Shown: piece by piece, positions 7,508 through 16,872 of the stretch
Layout of the letters: each line of letters starts with the position of its first letter
Position numbering within the stretch: the stretch's first letter is position 1
Assembly (NCBI RefSeq): GCF_036825875.1
Contig: NZ_DAISXK010000010.1
Location: forward strand, 1 to 64,000
Reading direction: 5' to 3'
Length of the DNA stretch: 64,000 nucleotides
Origin: Paucihalobacter sp036825875
GTDB taxonomy: Bacteria; Bacteroidota; Bacteroidia; Flavobacteriales; Flavobacteriaceae
The notes under the pieces: model-generated
What the model was told of the DNA's origin: nothing
Seen by the model: the letters and a program-made list of their open reading frames with translations, nothing else
Database searches by the model: none
Made by a program: the position numbers and the translations under genes

Positions 7508-10500
7508 ATGGCAAAAAGACAAGATAATAACACGATACAAAGATTTAATAAAATCTCTATTGGTTTGGCTTCACCAGAATCTGTTTTGGCAGCTTCTCGC
7601 GGCGAGGTTCTAAAACCAGAAACTATCAATTATCGAACACACAAACCTGAAAGAGATGGTTTGTTTTGCGAGCGTATTTTTGGTCCTGTTAAGGATTACG
7701 AGTGTGCCTGTGGAAAATATAAAAGAATTCGTTACAAAGGAATTGTTTGTGATCGCTGTGGCGTTGAAGTAACTGAAAAGAAGGTGCGTCGTGAAAGAGT
7801 AGGTCATATTAACTTAGTAGTACCAGTTGCTCACATCTGGTACTTCCGTTCTTTACCAAACAAAATTGGATATCTTCTTGGATTACCATCTAAGAAATTA
7901 GATATGATTATTTACTACGAACGATACGTGGTTATACAACCAGGTAACGCCGTAACTCCAGAAGGTGAAGCTGTTCACAAATTAGACTTTTTAACTGAAG
8001 AAGAATACTTAAATATTTTAGAATCGCTTCCAAAAGAAAACCAATATTTAGAAGATACAGACCCTAATAAGTTTATTGCTAAAATGGGCGCTGAATGTTT
8101 AATAGAACTTTTGGGAAGAATTGATTTAGAAGAATTGTCGTTTGAATTAAGACACAACGCAAATACTGAAACTTCTAAGCAACGTAAAACGGAAGCCTTA
8201 AAAAGACTTCAAGTAGTTGAAGCGTTCAAAGAATCTAATTTAAATAGAGAAAACAAACCAGAATGGATGATTCTGAAGGCTATTCCGGTAATTCCACCAG
8301 AATTACGTCCGTTAGTGCCTTTAGATGGTGGTCGTTTTGCTACTTCCGATTTAAACGATTTATACCGACGTGTGATTATTAGAAACAATCGTTTAAAGCG
8401 TTTGGTTGAAATAAAAGCACCTGAGGTGATTTTACGTAACGAAAAACGTATGCTACAAGAATCGGTAGACTCGTTATTCGATAATACAAGAAAATCTTCG
8501 GCAGTTAAAACAGATTCAAACAGACCACTTAAATCGCTTTCCGATTCTTTAAAAGGTAAGCAAGGTCGTTTCCGTCAAAACCTTTTAGGTAAGCGTGTAG
8601 ATTACTCAGCACGTTCTGTAATTGTTGTAGGACCAGAATTAAAAATGTATGAGTGCGGATTGCCAAAAGATATGGCTGCTGAACTTTACAAACCTTTCGT
8701 TATCAGAAAACTGATAGAAAGAGGTATTGTAAAAACAGTAAAATCGGCTAAGAAAATTATAGACAGAAAAGAACCAGTAGTTTGGGATATTTTAGAAAAT
8801 GTTCTTAAAGGGCATCCAGTATTATTAAACCGAGCTCCTACTTTGCACAGATTAGGGATTCAAGCTTTTCAACCAAAATTAATTGAAGGAAAAGCAATCC
8901 AATTGCACCCATTGGTTACCACCGCATTTAATGCGGATTTTGATGGGGATCAAATGGCGGTTCACTTACCATTAGGCCCAGAAGCAATTCTTGAGGCTCA
9001 AATGTTAATGTTGGCCTCGCATAATATTCTTAACCCGGCAAACGGTTCACCAATTACGGTGCCATCACAAGATATGGTTCTAGGTTTATATTACATGACC
9101 AAAGAGCGTAAGTCAACTGATAATGTGAAAGTTCAGGGTGAAGGTTTAACTTTTTATTCGCCAGAAGAAGTAGTTATTGCTTACAACGAAAAGCGTGTAG
9201 ACCTTAATGCGGGCATAAAAGTTAGAACTTTAGACTTCAACGAAAATGGTGATTTGGTTAAACAAATCATTCAAACCACTGTTGGTAGAGTTCTATTTAA
9301 TGAAAAAGTGCCAGAACGTGCAGGTTACGTAAATGATGTACTTACTAAAAAGTCTTTAAGAGACATTATTGGTAATGTATTAAAAGCTACTAGTGTACCG
9401 GAAACAGCTGAGTTTTTAGATGAAATTAAAGACCTTGGTTTCCACTTTGCATTCAAAGGTGGATTGTCATTTAGTTTAGGTGATATTATTATCCCTGCTG
9501 AAAAACAAGGAATGATTGATGGTGCCAATCAATTGGTAGAAGGAATCATTGCAAATTATAACATGGGTCTAATTACTAATAACGAACGTTACAATCAGGT
9601 AATTGACATCTGGACTTCAACGAATGCCGAATTGACTGAATTGTCTATGAAGCGTATTCGTGAAGATCAACAAGGTTTCAACTCTGTATATATGATGCTT
9701 GATTCAGGAGCTCGTGGATCTAAAGAACAGATTCGTCAGCTTACTGGAATGCGTGGTTTAATGGCTAAGCCTAAAAAGTCCAATGCAGGTGGTGGAGAAA
9801 TCATTGAAAACCCAATTTTATCTAACTTTAAAGAGGGTTTATCAATTTTAGAATACTTTATCTCAACTCACGGTGCGCGTAAAGGTCTTGCCGATACCGC
9901 ACTTAAAACTGCAGATGCGGGTTACCTAACTAGACGATTGGTAGATGTTTCTCAGGATGTAATAGTTTACGATCAAGATTGTGGTACGCTGAGAGGTGTT
10001 GAAGTAAGTGCACTTAAGAAAAATGAAGAAGTCGTCGAAACTTTAGAAGAAAGAATCGTTGGTAGAACATCCTTAAATGACGTTTATAACCCGCTAAATG
10101 ACGAACTTTTAGTTGAAGCAGGTCATGAAATTTCTGAAGCAATTGCTAAGAAAATTAGTGAAGCACCTATTGAATCTATAGAAGTAAGATCACCGTTATC
10201 ATGCGAAGCCAAAAAGGGAATTTGCGTAAAATGTTACGGTAGAAATCTTGCAACTGGTAAAACGGTTCAAAGAGGTGAAGCTGTTGGAGTAGTGGCAGCG
10301 CAATCTATTGGAGAACCAGGAACGCAGCTTACACTTAGAACATTCCACGTTGGAGGTGTAGCAGGTGGTGTATCTGAAGAGAATAAACTTACTGCTAAGT
10401 TTGATGGTATTGCTGAAATTGACGAATTAACGACAGTTAAAGGCGAAACATCCGGTGGCGAACCAGTTGATATTGTAATATCCAGAACGTCTGAATTGAA

Positions 10501-11809
10501 AATCGTTGAAAAAAGATCGGGTGTTACATTAAGCACAAGTAATATCCCATACGGTTCTCATATTGCCATAAAAAGTGGGGATGTAGTAGCCAAAGGTGAT
10601 GTCATCTGTAAATGGGATCCATATAACGGCGTAATTATCTCTGAATTTCCAGGAAAAATTGCCTACGAAGATATAGAACAAGGTGTTTCTTACCAAGTAG
10701 AAATAGATGAGCAAACCGGATTCCAAGAAAAAGTAATTTCAGAATCGAGAAATAAAAAGTTAATTCCAACACTTTTAATTCAAGATGCAAAAGGCAATAC
10801 TATCAGGTCATACAATTTACCAGTAGGAGCGCATTTAATGGTTGATAATGGTGAAAAAATTAAAACAGGTAAAGTTTTAGTTAAAATACCACGTCGCTCA
10901 GCTAAATCTGGTGATATTACTGGTGGTCTTCCGCGATTAACTGAACTTTTTGAAGCTCGTAATCCTTCCAACCCAGCAGTGGTTAGTGAAATTGATGGCG
11001 TGGTTTCATTTGGTAAAATAAAACGTGGAAACAGAGAAATTGTTATTGAATCTAAAACAGGTGATATCCGCAAATATTTGGTAAAATTATCTAGCCAGAT
11101 TTTAGTACAAGAAAATGACTACGTGAAGGCAGGAATGCCTTTATCTGATGGTTCTGTTACACCTAATGATATATTAAGTATTAAAGGACCTGCAGCTGTA
11201 CAACAGTATTTGGTGAACGAAGTTCAGGAAGTTTACCGTTTACAAGGTGTGAAAATTAATGACAAACACTTTGAAGTTATTGTACGTCAAATGATGCGTA
11301 AGGTTCGTATTATCGATTCTGGAGATACATTATTCTTAGAAGATCAATTGGCTCACGCCTCAGATTTTATTGAAGAAAATGATAAAATTTTCGGAATGAA
11401 GGTAATTGAAAATGCAGGTGGATCGCATAATTTAAAACCAGGTCAAATTGTAACCGCCAGACAATTGAGGGATGAAAATTCTTCATTGAGAAGAGAAGAT
11501 AAGGACCTAGCTACAGCGCGCGATGCACAGCCAGCAACCGCAACTCCAATTCTTCAAGGTATTACAAGAGCATCGCTTCAAACCAAGTCATTTATTTCAG
11601 CAGCATCGTTCCAGGAAACTACCAAGGTTCTTAACGAAGCAGCTGTGAATGGTAAAATTGATACGCTAGAAGGATTAAAAGAAAATGTAATTGTTGGTCA
11701 TAAAATTCCAGCAGGTACAGGTGTTAGACGCTACGATACCATTATTGTAGGTTCTAAAGAAGAATTTAATCAAATGATGAAAGCGAAAGAAGAAATGAAT
11801 TATAACTAA
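7508..11809 (+). CDS. rpoC: DNA-directed RNA polymerase subunit beta'
   Basis: A 1433-residue beta' subunit. The N-terminal zinc ribbon uses Cys66, Cys68, Cys81 and Cys84 (CACGKYKRIRYKGIVCDRCG). The catalytic Mg-binding loop NADFDGD is at residues 475-481. A second zinc site is CEAKKGICVKCYG near residue 900, followed by the conserved GEAVGVVAAQSIGEPGTQLT. The sequence is intact to the C-terminus. A clear terminator follows at once, closing the secE-to-rpoC transcription unit. Confidence 0.98.
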   Translation: MAKRQDNNTIQRFNKISIGLASPESVLAASRGEVLKPETINYRTHKPERDGLFCERIFGPVKDYECACGKYKRIRYKGIVCDRCGVEVTEKKVRRERVGHINLVVPVAHIWYFRSLPNKIGYLLGLPSKKLDMIIYYERYVVIQPGNAVTPEGEAVHKLDFLTEEEYLNILESLPKENQYLEDTDPNKFIAKMGAECLIELLGRIDLEELSFELRHNANTETSKQRKTEALKRLQVVEAFKESNLNRENKPEWMILKAIPVIPPELRPLVPLDGGRFATSDLNDLYRRVIIRNNRLKRLVEIKAPEVILRNEKRMLQESVDSLFDNTRKSSAVKTDSNRPLKSLSDSLKGKQGRFRQNLLGKRVDYSARSVIVVGPELKMYECGLPKDMAAELYKPFVIRKLIERGIVKTVKSAKKIIDRKEPVVWDILENVLKGHPVLLNRAPTLHRLGIQAFQPKLIEGKAIQLHPLVTTAFNADFDGDQMAVHLPLGPEAILEAQMLMLASHNILNPANGSPITVPSQDMVLGLYYMTKERKSTDNVKVQGEGLTFYSPEEVVIAYNEKRVDLNAGIKVRTLDFNENGDLVKQIIQTTVGRVLFNEKVPERAGYVNDVLTKKSLRDIIGNVLKATSVPETAEFLDEIKDLGFHFAFKGGLSFSLGDIIIPAEKQGMIDGANQLVEGIIANYNMGLITNNERYNQVIDIWTSTNAELTELSMKRIREDQQGFNSVYMMLDSGARGSKEQIRQLTGMRGLMAKPKKSNAGGGEIIENPILSNFKEGLSILEYFISTHGARKGLADTALKTADAGYLTRRLVDVSQDVIVYDQDCGTLRGVEVSALKKNEEVVETLEERIVGRTSLNDVYNPLNDELLVEAGHEISEAIAKKISEAPIESIEVRSPLSCEAKKGICVKCYGRNLATGKTVQRGEAVGVVAAQSIGEPGTQLTLRTFHVGGVAGGVSEENKLTAKFDGIAEIDELTTVKGETSGGEPVDIVISRTSELKIVEKRSGVTLSTSNIPYGSHIAIKSGDVVAKGDVICKWDPYNGVIISEFPGKIAYEDIEQGVSYQVEIDEQTGFQEKVISESRNKKLIPTLLIQDAKGNTIRSYNLPVGAHLMVDNGEKIKTGKVLVKIPRRSAKSGDITGGLPRLTELFEARNPSNPAVVSEIDGVVSFGKIKRGNREIVIESKTGDIRKYLVKLSSQILVQENDYVKAGMPLSDGSVTPNDILSIKGPAAVQQYLVNEVQEVYRLQGVKINDKHFEVIVRQMMRKVRIIDSGDTLFLEDQLAHASDFIEENDKIFGMKVIENAGGSHNLKPGQIVTARQLRDENSSLRREDKDLATARDAQPATATPILQGITRASLQTKSFISAASFQETTKVLNEAAVNGKIDTLEGLKENVIVGHKIPAGTGVRRYDTIIVGSKEEFNQMMKAKEEMNYN

Positions 11810-11812
11810 CAT

Positions 11813-11839
11813 AAAAGGCTTCTTTACGGAAGCCTTTTT
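11813..11839 (+). terminator. Rho-independent terminator after rpoC
   Basis: AAAAGGCTTC (11813-11822) pairs with GGAAGCCTTTT, the loop is about five bases, and the T-run continues as TTTTTGTTTTG. It ends the ribosomal protein/RNA polymerase operon. Confidence 0.88.
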
Positions 11840-11863
11840 GTTTTGATAAAAAATCTTTAAATT

Positions 11864-12184
11864 ATGGCAGAAGAAAAGAAAGCCCAGAAAAAACAAGGAC
11901 AAATCAATATCGAACTAGATGAAAAAGTTGCGGAAGGTATTTATTCTAACTTAGCAATTATCAATCATTCGGTGTCAGAATTTGTGATCGATTTCGTGAG
12001 CATTATGCCTGGAACTCCGAAAAGTAAAGTTAAATCCAGAATTATATTAACGCCACAACACGCCAAAAGGCTTTTAAAAGCAATGGCTGAAAACGTTAAG
12101 CGTTTTGAAACTGCTCATGGTGAAATAAAGGATTATGAACAACCACCGATTCCTTTAAACTTTGGGCCAACTGGTCAAGCATAA
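11864..12184 (+). CDS. DUF3467 domain-containing protein
   Basis: A 106-residue protein of the DUF3467 family, a small conserved family whose function is not established. Typical parts are GQINIELDEKVAEGIYSNLA, followed by FVIDFVSIMPGTPKSKVKSR and ILTPQHAKRLLKAM. It looks soluble and cytoplasmic, with no signal peptide. It stands alone between the rpoC terminator and a second terminator and is consistently next to rpoC in related genomes as far as I recall; that last point is from memory, not from the sequence. Confidence 0.88.
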   Translation: MAEEKKAQKKQGQINIELDEKVAEGIYSNLAIINHSVSEFVIDFVSIMPGTPKSKVKSRIILTPQHAKRLLKAMAENVKRFETAHGEIKDYEQPPIPLNFGPTGQA

Positions 12185-12190
12185 AATGGT

Positions 12191-12228
12191 AAAAACCCTT
12201 AGATTATTTCATCTGAGGGTTTTTTATT
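12191..12228. terminator. Bidirectional terminator between convergent genes
   Basis: AAAACCCTTAGAT pairs with ATCTGAGGGTTTT with one G-U pair and a short loop. There is a T-run on the plus side (TTTTTTATTT) and five T on the minus side. It serves the DUF3467 gene (plus) and the 4Fe-4S gene (minus). Confidence 0.82.
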
Positions 12229-12245
12229 TAAAGCAGTTTAGATAT

Positions 12246-12476
12246 TTAAGCCACTTCCATTTTTTTCTTAAAGCACTGTAAAGCTCCCGAAGGGCATTTC
12301 TTTACTTGCGACATAATTTTATATGCTGGTGCACCATCTAAATTAATCCACGGTATAACCGTTTGTCTGAAAACAGCAGATAATCCTTTAGCACACTTTT
12401 CAGCGTTAATACATTTGCGGGGATTGTAGGTGACAGTAATTTCATCGTTACTAAACACATTTGGATCTGTATTCAT
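12246..12476 (-). CDS. Small (4Fe-4S)-binding protein (Fer4_19 family)
   Basis: A 76-residue protein resembling the divergent mono-cluster 4Fe-4S ferredoxin family (PF06902). Cysteines are arranged as NPRKCINAEKCAKGL (Cys22, Cys27) and later VKKCPSGALQCFKKK (Cys60, Cys67). The motif KCPSGAL is the typical second half of such ferredoxins. A role in electron transfer or cluster sensing is inferred; the partner is unknown. It is transcribed from the minus strand and converges on DUF3467. Confidence 0.82.
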   Translation of the reverse strand: MNTDPNVFSNDEITVTYNPRKCINAEKCAKGLSAVFRQTVIPWINLDGAPAYKIMSQVKKCPSGALQCFKKKMEVA

Positions 12477-12620
12477 TAGTAGCTCAATTTGGGGTTGATA
12501 CTATATCAAATGTAATCAAAAAATTCGATTAAAAACATAAAACTTCGATAAAATACATATCATAATTTGCTAAGTCTATGAAAAACAAGCTATTTCGTTA
12601 CACATGCTGCAAGATTTTTC

Positions 12621-14210
12621 CTATTTAAATTCCGAAGTAAAATGAAATTTAATATTGGGATATTTTTGTTGCGTCATTTGCAAAGAAAAAGCAGAGTCCG
12701 CTAAAAACACCAATTGATTTTGTTTGTCTTTTGCTAAAAACCGTTGTTTTACTCTTATAAATTCGAGGTATTCTTCGCTTTTTTCATTATCAGTTTCAAT
12801 CCAGCAAGCTTTGTGTACGTTCAGGTTTTCGTATGAACATTTTGCACCATATTCGTGTTCTAATCTGTATTGAATAACCTCATATTGTAACGCACCAACG
12901 GTTCCGATTACTTTTCTTCCGTTTAGTTCTAAGGTGAACAGCTGTGCAACACCTTCATCCATTAATTGGTCTATACCTTTAAAAAGCTGTTTAGCTTTTA
13001 AAGGGTCGGCATTGTTTATATATCTGAAATGCTCAGGTGAAAAACTTGGGATACCCTTGTAGTGAATTTCTTCTCCTTCGGTTAGAGTATCACCAATTTT
13101 AAAGTTTCCGGTATCATGTAAACCTACAATATCGCCAGGATATGAAATATCAACAATCTCTTTCTTCTCTGCGAAAAAAGCATTTGGGCTTGAGAATTTA
13201 AAGTTTTTACCATGTCGAACATGCAGATAAGGGGTGTTGCGTTTAAACATCCCCGACACTATTTTTACAAATGCTAATCTATCTCTATGGTTAGGATCCA
13301 TATTGGCATGGATTTTAAATACAAATCCTGAAAACTTATCTTCTTTTGGTTCTACCAAGCGTTCTTCGCTATATTTTGGTTTTGGTTTTGGAGCAATGGC
13401 GACAAAACAGTCTAACAATTCTCTTACACCAAAATTATTTAAGGCGGAACCAAAAAACACAGGTTGAAGCTGTGCGTCTAAATAGGTTTGTTGGTCAAAT
13501 TTAGGGTAAACACCTTCCACTAACTCTAATTCATCCCTTAGAGTATTAGCAGATTTTTCACCGATGAGTTTGTCTAATTCTGGGGTGTTTATATCAGAAA
13601 TTTCAATGGTTTCTTCAATGTCTTTTCGACTATCACCACTAAATAAATTAACGTTTTGCTCCCAAATATTGTAAATACCCTTGAAATCGTACCCCATTCC
13701 TATGGGGAAACTTAGTGGTGTAACAGTCAGGCCGAGCTTTTGTTCAATTTCATCTAACAAGTCAAATGCATCTTTACCTTCACGATCCATTTTGTTAATA
13801 AATACAATCATCGGAATTTTTCGCATGCGACAAACTTCAACCAATTTCTCGGTTTGCTCTTCTACACCTTTGGCAACATCAATCACAACAATTACACTGT
13901 CTACCGCTGTTAGTGTTCTAAACGTGTCTTCGGCAAAATCTTTGTGGCCAGGCGTATCTAGAATATTAATTTTATAACCATTATATTCAAAAGCCAAAAC
14001 CGAGGTAGCAACTGATATACCACGTTGGCGCTCGATTTCCATAAAGTCGCTAGTAGCTGCTTTTTTAATTTTGTTATTTTTTACAGCCCCAGCTTCTTGA
14101 ATGGCACCACCAAATAACAATAATTTTTCGGTAAGTGTTGTTTTTCCAGCATCGGGATGCGAGATGATTCCAAAAGTGCGTCGTCTGTTAATTTCTTCAG
14201 TAAAAGTCAT
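12621..14210 (-). CDS. prfC: Peptide chain release factor 3
   Basis: RF3 is the GTPase that removes RF1/RF2 from the ribosome after termination. The start used here is the ATG at 14210, giving MTFTEEINRRRTFGIISHPD and 529 residues, the normal length; an upstream ATG at 14225 would add five residues. G1 is SHPDAGKTTLTEKL, the switch region has ERQRGISVA, G3 is DTPGHKDFAED, and G4 is NKMDREGKDAFDL. The C-terminal RF3 domain is complete. It is divergent from idi. Confidence 0.96.
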   Translation of the reverse strand: MTFTEEINRRRTFGIISHPDAGKTTLTEKLLLFGGAIQEAGAVKNNKIKKAATSDFMEIERQRGISVATSVLAFEYNGYKINILDTPGHKDFAEDTFRTLTAVDSVIVVIDVAKGVEEQTEKLVEVCRMRKIPMIVFINKMDREGKDAFDLLDEIEQKLGLTVTPLSFPIGMGYDFKGIYNIWEQNVNLFSGDSRKDIEETIEISDINTPELDKLIGEKSANTLRDELELVEGVYPKFDQQTYLDAQLQPVFFGSALNNFGVRELLDCFVAIAPKPKPKYSEERLVEPKEDKFSGFVFKIHANMDPNHRDRLAFVKIVSGMFKRNTPYLHVRHGKNFKFSSPNAFFAEKKEIVDISYPGDIVGLHDTGNFKIGDTLTEGEEIHYKGIPSFSPEHFRYINNADPLKAKQLFKGIDQLMDEGVAQLFTLELNGRKVIGTVGALQYEVIQYRLEHEYGAKCSYENLNVHKACWIETDNEKSEEYLEFIRVKQRFLAKDKQNQLVFLADSAFSLQMTQQKYPNIKFHFTSEFK

Positions 14211-14324
14211 AGTTATAAAATGCAAAAGCCGTGCAAAGATACTACTTCAAAATCAAATTATAAGACATGGTTTTTGGGTTTTTAATTTTATGAAAAGATT
14301 ACAACTTTTTTTATTTTTAGTTGG

Positions 14325-14332
14325 TATTTTTG
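14325..14332 (+). promoter_or_regulatory. -7 promoter element directly before idi
   Basis: TATTTTTG matches the Bacteroidota -7 consensus TAnnTTTG perfectly and ends six bases before the idi ATG. The -33 element is poor. If used, the mRNA would begin at or very near the start codon (leaderless). Confidence 0.5.
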
Positions 14333-14338
14333 TGTGCT

Positions 14339-14878
14339 ATGGAAGAAGAAAAAGTAATTCTAGTTAACGAAAACGACGAGCAAATTGGTACCATGCCAAA
14401 GATGGAAGCTCATGAAAAAGCTTTACTTCATAGAGCCTTTTCTGTTTTTGTTTTTAATGAGAATAATGAGCTCATGCTGCAACAGCGCGCGTACTCTAAA
14501 TATCATTCACCAGGTTTGTGGACCAATACTTGTTGTAGCCATCAACGTGTTGGCGAAACTAATATTGAAGCCGGACGCAGAAGATTACAAGAAGAAATGG
14601 GTTTCGTAACCGAATTAAAGGACACCATTTCGTTTATCTACAAAGCACCATTTGATAATGGATTAACCGAACATGAATTTGATCATATTTTGGTAGGTCA
14701 TTTTAACAATGAGCCCATTTTAAATCCAGACGAAGTTTCCGATTGGAAATGGATGCCGTTAGAAGACGTTAAAAGCGATATGAAAATTCATCCAGAACTT
14801 TACACTGAATGGTTTAAGATTATATTCGATAAGTTTTACCAACATTTAATAAGCGCACCACATGAAAGTAACCGTTAG
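14339..14878 (+). CDS. idi: Isopentenyl-diphosphate delta-isomerase, type I
   Basis: Interconverts isopentenyl and dimethylallyl diphosphate in isoprenoid synthesis. From the ATG at 14339 it has 179 residues. Active-site elements are TNTCCSHQ (residues 62-69, Cys in the catalytic position), the Nudix-like segment RRLQEEMGF (81-89), and EHEFDHIL with the catalytic Glu near 113-116. Longer non-ATG starts upstream would lie over the promoter box, so ATG 14339 is preferred. It overlaps the next gene by 17 bases, so the two are translationally linked. Confidence 0.94.
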   Translation: MEEEKVILVNENDEQIGTMPKMEAHEKALLHRAFSVFVFNENNELMLQQRAYSKYHSPGLWTNTCCSHQRVGETNIEAGRRRLQEEMGFVTELKDTISFIYKAPFDNGLTEHEFDHILVGHFNNEPILNPDEVSDWKWMPLEDVKSDMKIHPELYTEWFKIIFDKFYQHLISAPHESNR

Positions 14879-15272
14879 TAGAAGAGCACATTTCAACGCT
14901 GCCCACCGTTTATACCGTAAAGACTGGAGTTATCAGAAAAACGATGAAATTTTCGGAAAATGCAACAATCCAAATTATCACGGGCATAATTACGAACTTA
15001 TAGCGAGTGTAACGGGCAGTATTGATCCAGAAACTGGTTATGTGATAGATGTAAAAGTGTTAAAAGATATAATCAAGCTGGAAGTTGAGGACGCTTTCGA
15101 CCATAAGAACTTGAATCTTGATGTACCTGAATTCGAAAATTTAAATCCTACAGCCGAAAATATCGTCGTAGTAATTTACAACAAGATCAAAGCTAAATTG
15201 GATAAAAATTTAGATTTAGAAGTGACACTTTACGAAACACCTCGTAACTTTGTGCGCTATTCTGGCAATTAA
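14862..15272 (+). CDS. 6-pyruvoyl-tetrahydropterin synthase / QueD family protein
   Basis: A 136-residue T-fold enzyme of the PTPS/QueD family. Zinc ligands are His15 (HFNAAH), His40 and His42 (NPNYHGHNY), and the catalytic Cys is Cys34 (GKCNNP). DHKNLNLDVP and PTAENIVVVI are also family features. QueD makes 6-carboxytetrahydropterin for queuosine, and queE, the next enzyme, is encoded at 49.4 kb, which favours that role; a pterin role cannot be ruled out from the sequence. It overlaps idi and lies 3 bases before manA, so idi-queD-manA is one operon. Confidence 0.88.
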   Translation: MKVTVSRRAHFNAAHRLYRKDWSYQKNDEIFGKCNNPNYHGHNYELIASVTGSIDPETGYVIDVKVLKDIIKLEVEDAFDHKNLNLDVPEFENLNPTAENIVVVIYNKIKAKLDKNLDLEVTLYETPRNFVRYSGN

Positions 15273-15275
15273 ACT

Positions 15276-16250
15276 ATGAGCGTGCAATCGTTTTATCCCT
15301 TAAAATTTAGGCCCATTTTAAAAGAAAAAATATGGGGTGGCACTAAATTAAAATCAGTTTTAAATAAACCATCGGTTTCTGAAAATACTGGCGAAAGTTG
15401 GGAAATTAGCGATGTTGAAGGTGATACGTCTATTATTGATAATGGCGAATTTTCAGGAAAATCGCTGAGTTGGCTACTAAATAATTTTAGCCATGAAATT
15501 TTAGGAGAAAAGAATGCGGTCATATTTGGAACCAAATTTCCTTTACTCATCAAGTTTATCGATGCCAAAGAAGATTTATCTATCCAACTACATCCGAATG
15601 ATGAATTGGCGGCAAAGCGACACAATTCCTTCGGAAAGACCGAAATGTGGTATGTAATGCAAGCCGATGAAAATGCCAATTTAATTGTTGGGTTCAATCA
15701 AAATATGACACCCGAAACCTATCTTCGGCATTTGCAATCTAAAACGCTTACCAAAATTTTAAATTTCGAACTTGTAAAAACTGGTGATACTTTCTTTATT
15801 GAAGTTGGTCGTGTGCACGCTATAGGAGCCGGTGTGATGCTGGCAGAAATTCAGCAAACCAGTGATATTACTTACCGGGTTTACGATTGGGATAGAGTAG
15901 ATGACCAAGGGAATGAACGTGAGCTCCACAACGATTTGGCTATAGATGCTATCAATTTTAAAATGGAGAACAACTATAAGGTAAGTTATTCAAAACAACT
16001 AAATACCTCTAACGAGATGGTAACTTGTCCTTATTTTACAACCAATTACATCGATTTGGCTGGTGAAATTGAAAAGCACAATAACCTTGATTCATTTATC
16101 ATTTATCTATGTGTAGAAGGCGTTTTCACTATAAAAGTAGGTAGTAACATGACTAGAGTTAAACAAGGTGAAACCATATTATTACCAGCAGCTATTAAGA
16201 CTTATCAGTTATCATCTTCTGAAGCAAAATTATTAGAAGTTTATGTTTAG
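15276..16250 (+). CDS. manA: Mannose-6-phosphate isomerase, class I
   Basis: Interconverts mannose 6-phosphate and fructose 6-phosphate, feeding GDP-mannose and polysaccharide synthesis. The 324-residue cupin-fold protein has the zinc ligands Gln104 and His106 (IQLHPND), Glu123 (GKTEMWYV) and His181 (GRVHAIGAG). The C-terminal part (after residue 230) is the smaller beta domain. The length matches short bacterial class I enzymes. It is the last gene of the idi operon. Confidence 0.93.
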   Translation: MSVQSFYPLKFRPILKEKIWGGTKLKSVLNKPSVSENTGESWEISDVEGDTSIIDNGEFSGKSLSWLLNNFSHEILGEKNAVIFGTKFPLLIKFIDAKEDLSIQLHPNDELAAKRHNSFGKTEMWYVMQADENANLIVGFNQNMTPETYLRHLQSKTLTKILNFELVKTGDTFFIEVGRVHAIGAGVMLAEIQQTSDITYRVYDWDRVDDQGNERELHNDLAIDAINFKMENNYKVSYSKQLNTSNEMVTCPYFTTNYIDLAGEIEKHNNLDSFIIYLCVEGVFTIKVGSNMTRVKQGETILLPAAIKTYQLSSSEAKLLEVYV

Positions 16251-16292
16251 TTGAAATTACTGATTTATACACTTTATGAGCCACATATTTAC

Positions 16293-16300
16293 TACTTTTG
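16293..16300 (+). promoter_or_regulatory. -7 promoter element upstream of a small gene
   Basis: TACTTTTG is an exact match to TAnnTTTG and lies 24 bases before the ATG at 16325. A weak TTTA -33 is at 16273-16276 (16-base spacing). Confidence 0.5.
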
Positions 16301-16324
16301 CATCGAAATTAAATAAATCAAATT

Positions 16325-16594
16325 ATGGCTAATAAAAGAAATTTAAAAAAAGATATAAATTACGTTTTGGGCGATATCATTGAAGCTGTTCAAGTATGGG
16401 AACTCACCAATGCTGAAAAAGCTACCAAAGAAGGTGATGCGATAATTGACGAAGCTATTGAAGTTTTTGACGAACTAATTGCAAAAGTAAACGATCGTAG
16501 TGTTGAAGATAAGAAAGCTCATTTTAAAGCGATTAATACTGAGCTAGAAGCCAAGGGTCGCGCACTTATCGAAAAAATAAACAATTTAGGATAA
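16325..16594 (+). CDS. Small acidic helical protein of unknown function
   Basis: An 89-residue protein, MANKRNLKKDINYVLGDIIE at the start, predicted to be almost entirely alpha-helical, with alternating charged residues and no signal or membrane segment. A short basic N-terminus is followed by an acidic body. I recognise it as a conserved hypothetical of Flavobacteria but know no function. It has its own promoter-like box and is followed by a separately promoted tRNA-Thr, so it is probably monocistronic. Confidence 0.8.
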   Translation: MANKRNLKKDINYVLGDIIEAVQVWELTNAEKATKEGDAIIDEAIEVFDELIAKVNDRSVEDKKAHFKAINTELEAKGRALIEKINNLG

Positions 16595-16599
16595 TTAGA

Positions 16600-16630
16600 T
16601 TTGCATATTTAAATTTCTAAATTAAATTTG
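16600..16630 (+). promoter_or_regulatory. Promoter of tRNA-Thr
   Basis: TTTG (16600-16603), a 19-base spacer, then TAAATTTG (16623-16630): a near-ideal Bacteroidota housekeeping promoter. The predicted transcription start (~16637) is a few bases before the mature tRNA 5' end. Confidence 0.8.
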
Positions 16631-16642
16631 CGGTCTATTAAT

Positions 16643-16716
16643 GCCGATGTAGCTCAGCTGGCTAGAGCAGCTGATTTGTAATCAGCAGGTCGTGGGTTCG
16701 AGTCCCTCTATCGGCT
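16643..16716 (+). tRNA. tRNA-Thr (anticodon TGT)
   Basis: It folds as a cloverleaf: acceptor GCCGATG with TATCGGC (one G-U), D-arm GCTC...GAGC, anticodon stem GCTGA/TCAGC around the loop TTTGTAA (anticodon TGT), and T-arm GTGGG-TTCGAGT-CCCTC with one U-U mismatch. The discriminator is U and CCA is not encoded, unlike tRNA-Trp in this window. Confidence 0.96.
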
Positions 16717-16719
16717 CTT

Positions 16720-16757
16720 AAAATTCCAATACTTAAAAAGTGTTGGATTTTTTTATT
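16720..16757 (+). terminator. Terminator after tRNA-Thr
   Basis: CCAATACTT pairs with AAGTGTTGG (one G-U), flanked by an A-rich left arm and a T-run (ATTTTTTTATTTTAT). Confidence 0.75.
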
Positions 16758-16872
16758 TTATAGGGTAAAGGGACAAAAAGTTTATTCTCAAGGACGGTCG
16801 AGGGAAGTCACTCTATTTACTCAAATAAAACTCCTATCTTGAAAAAGGATTGAAGTTTTTTAAGGTGTCAAC

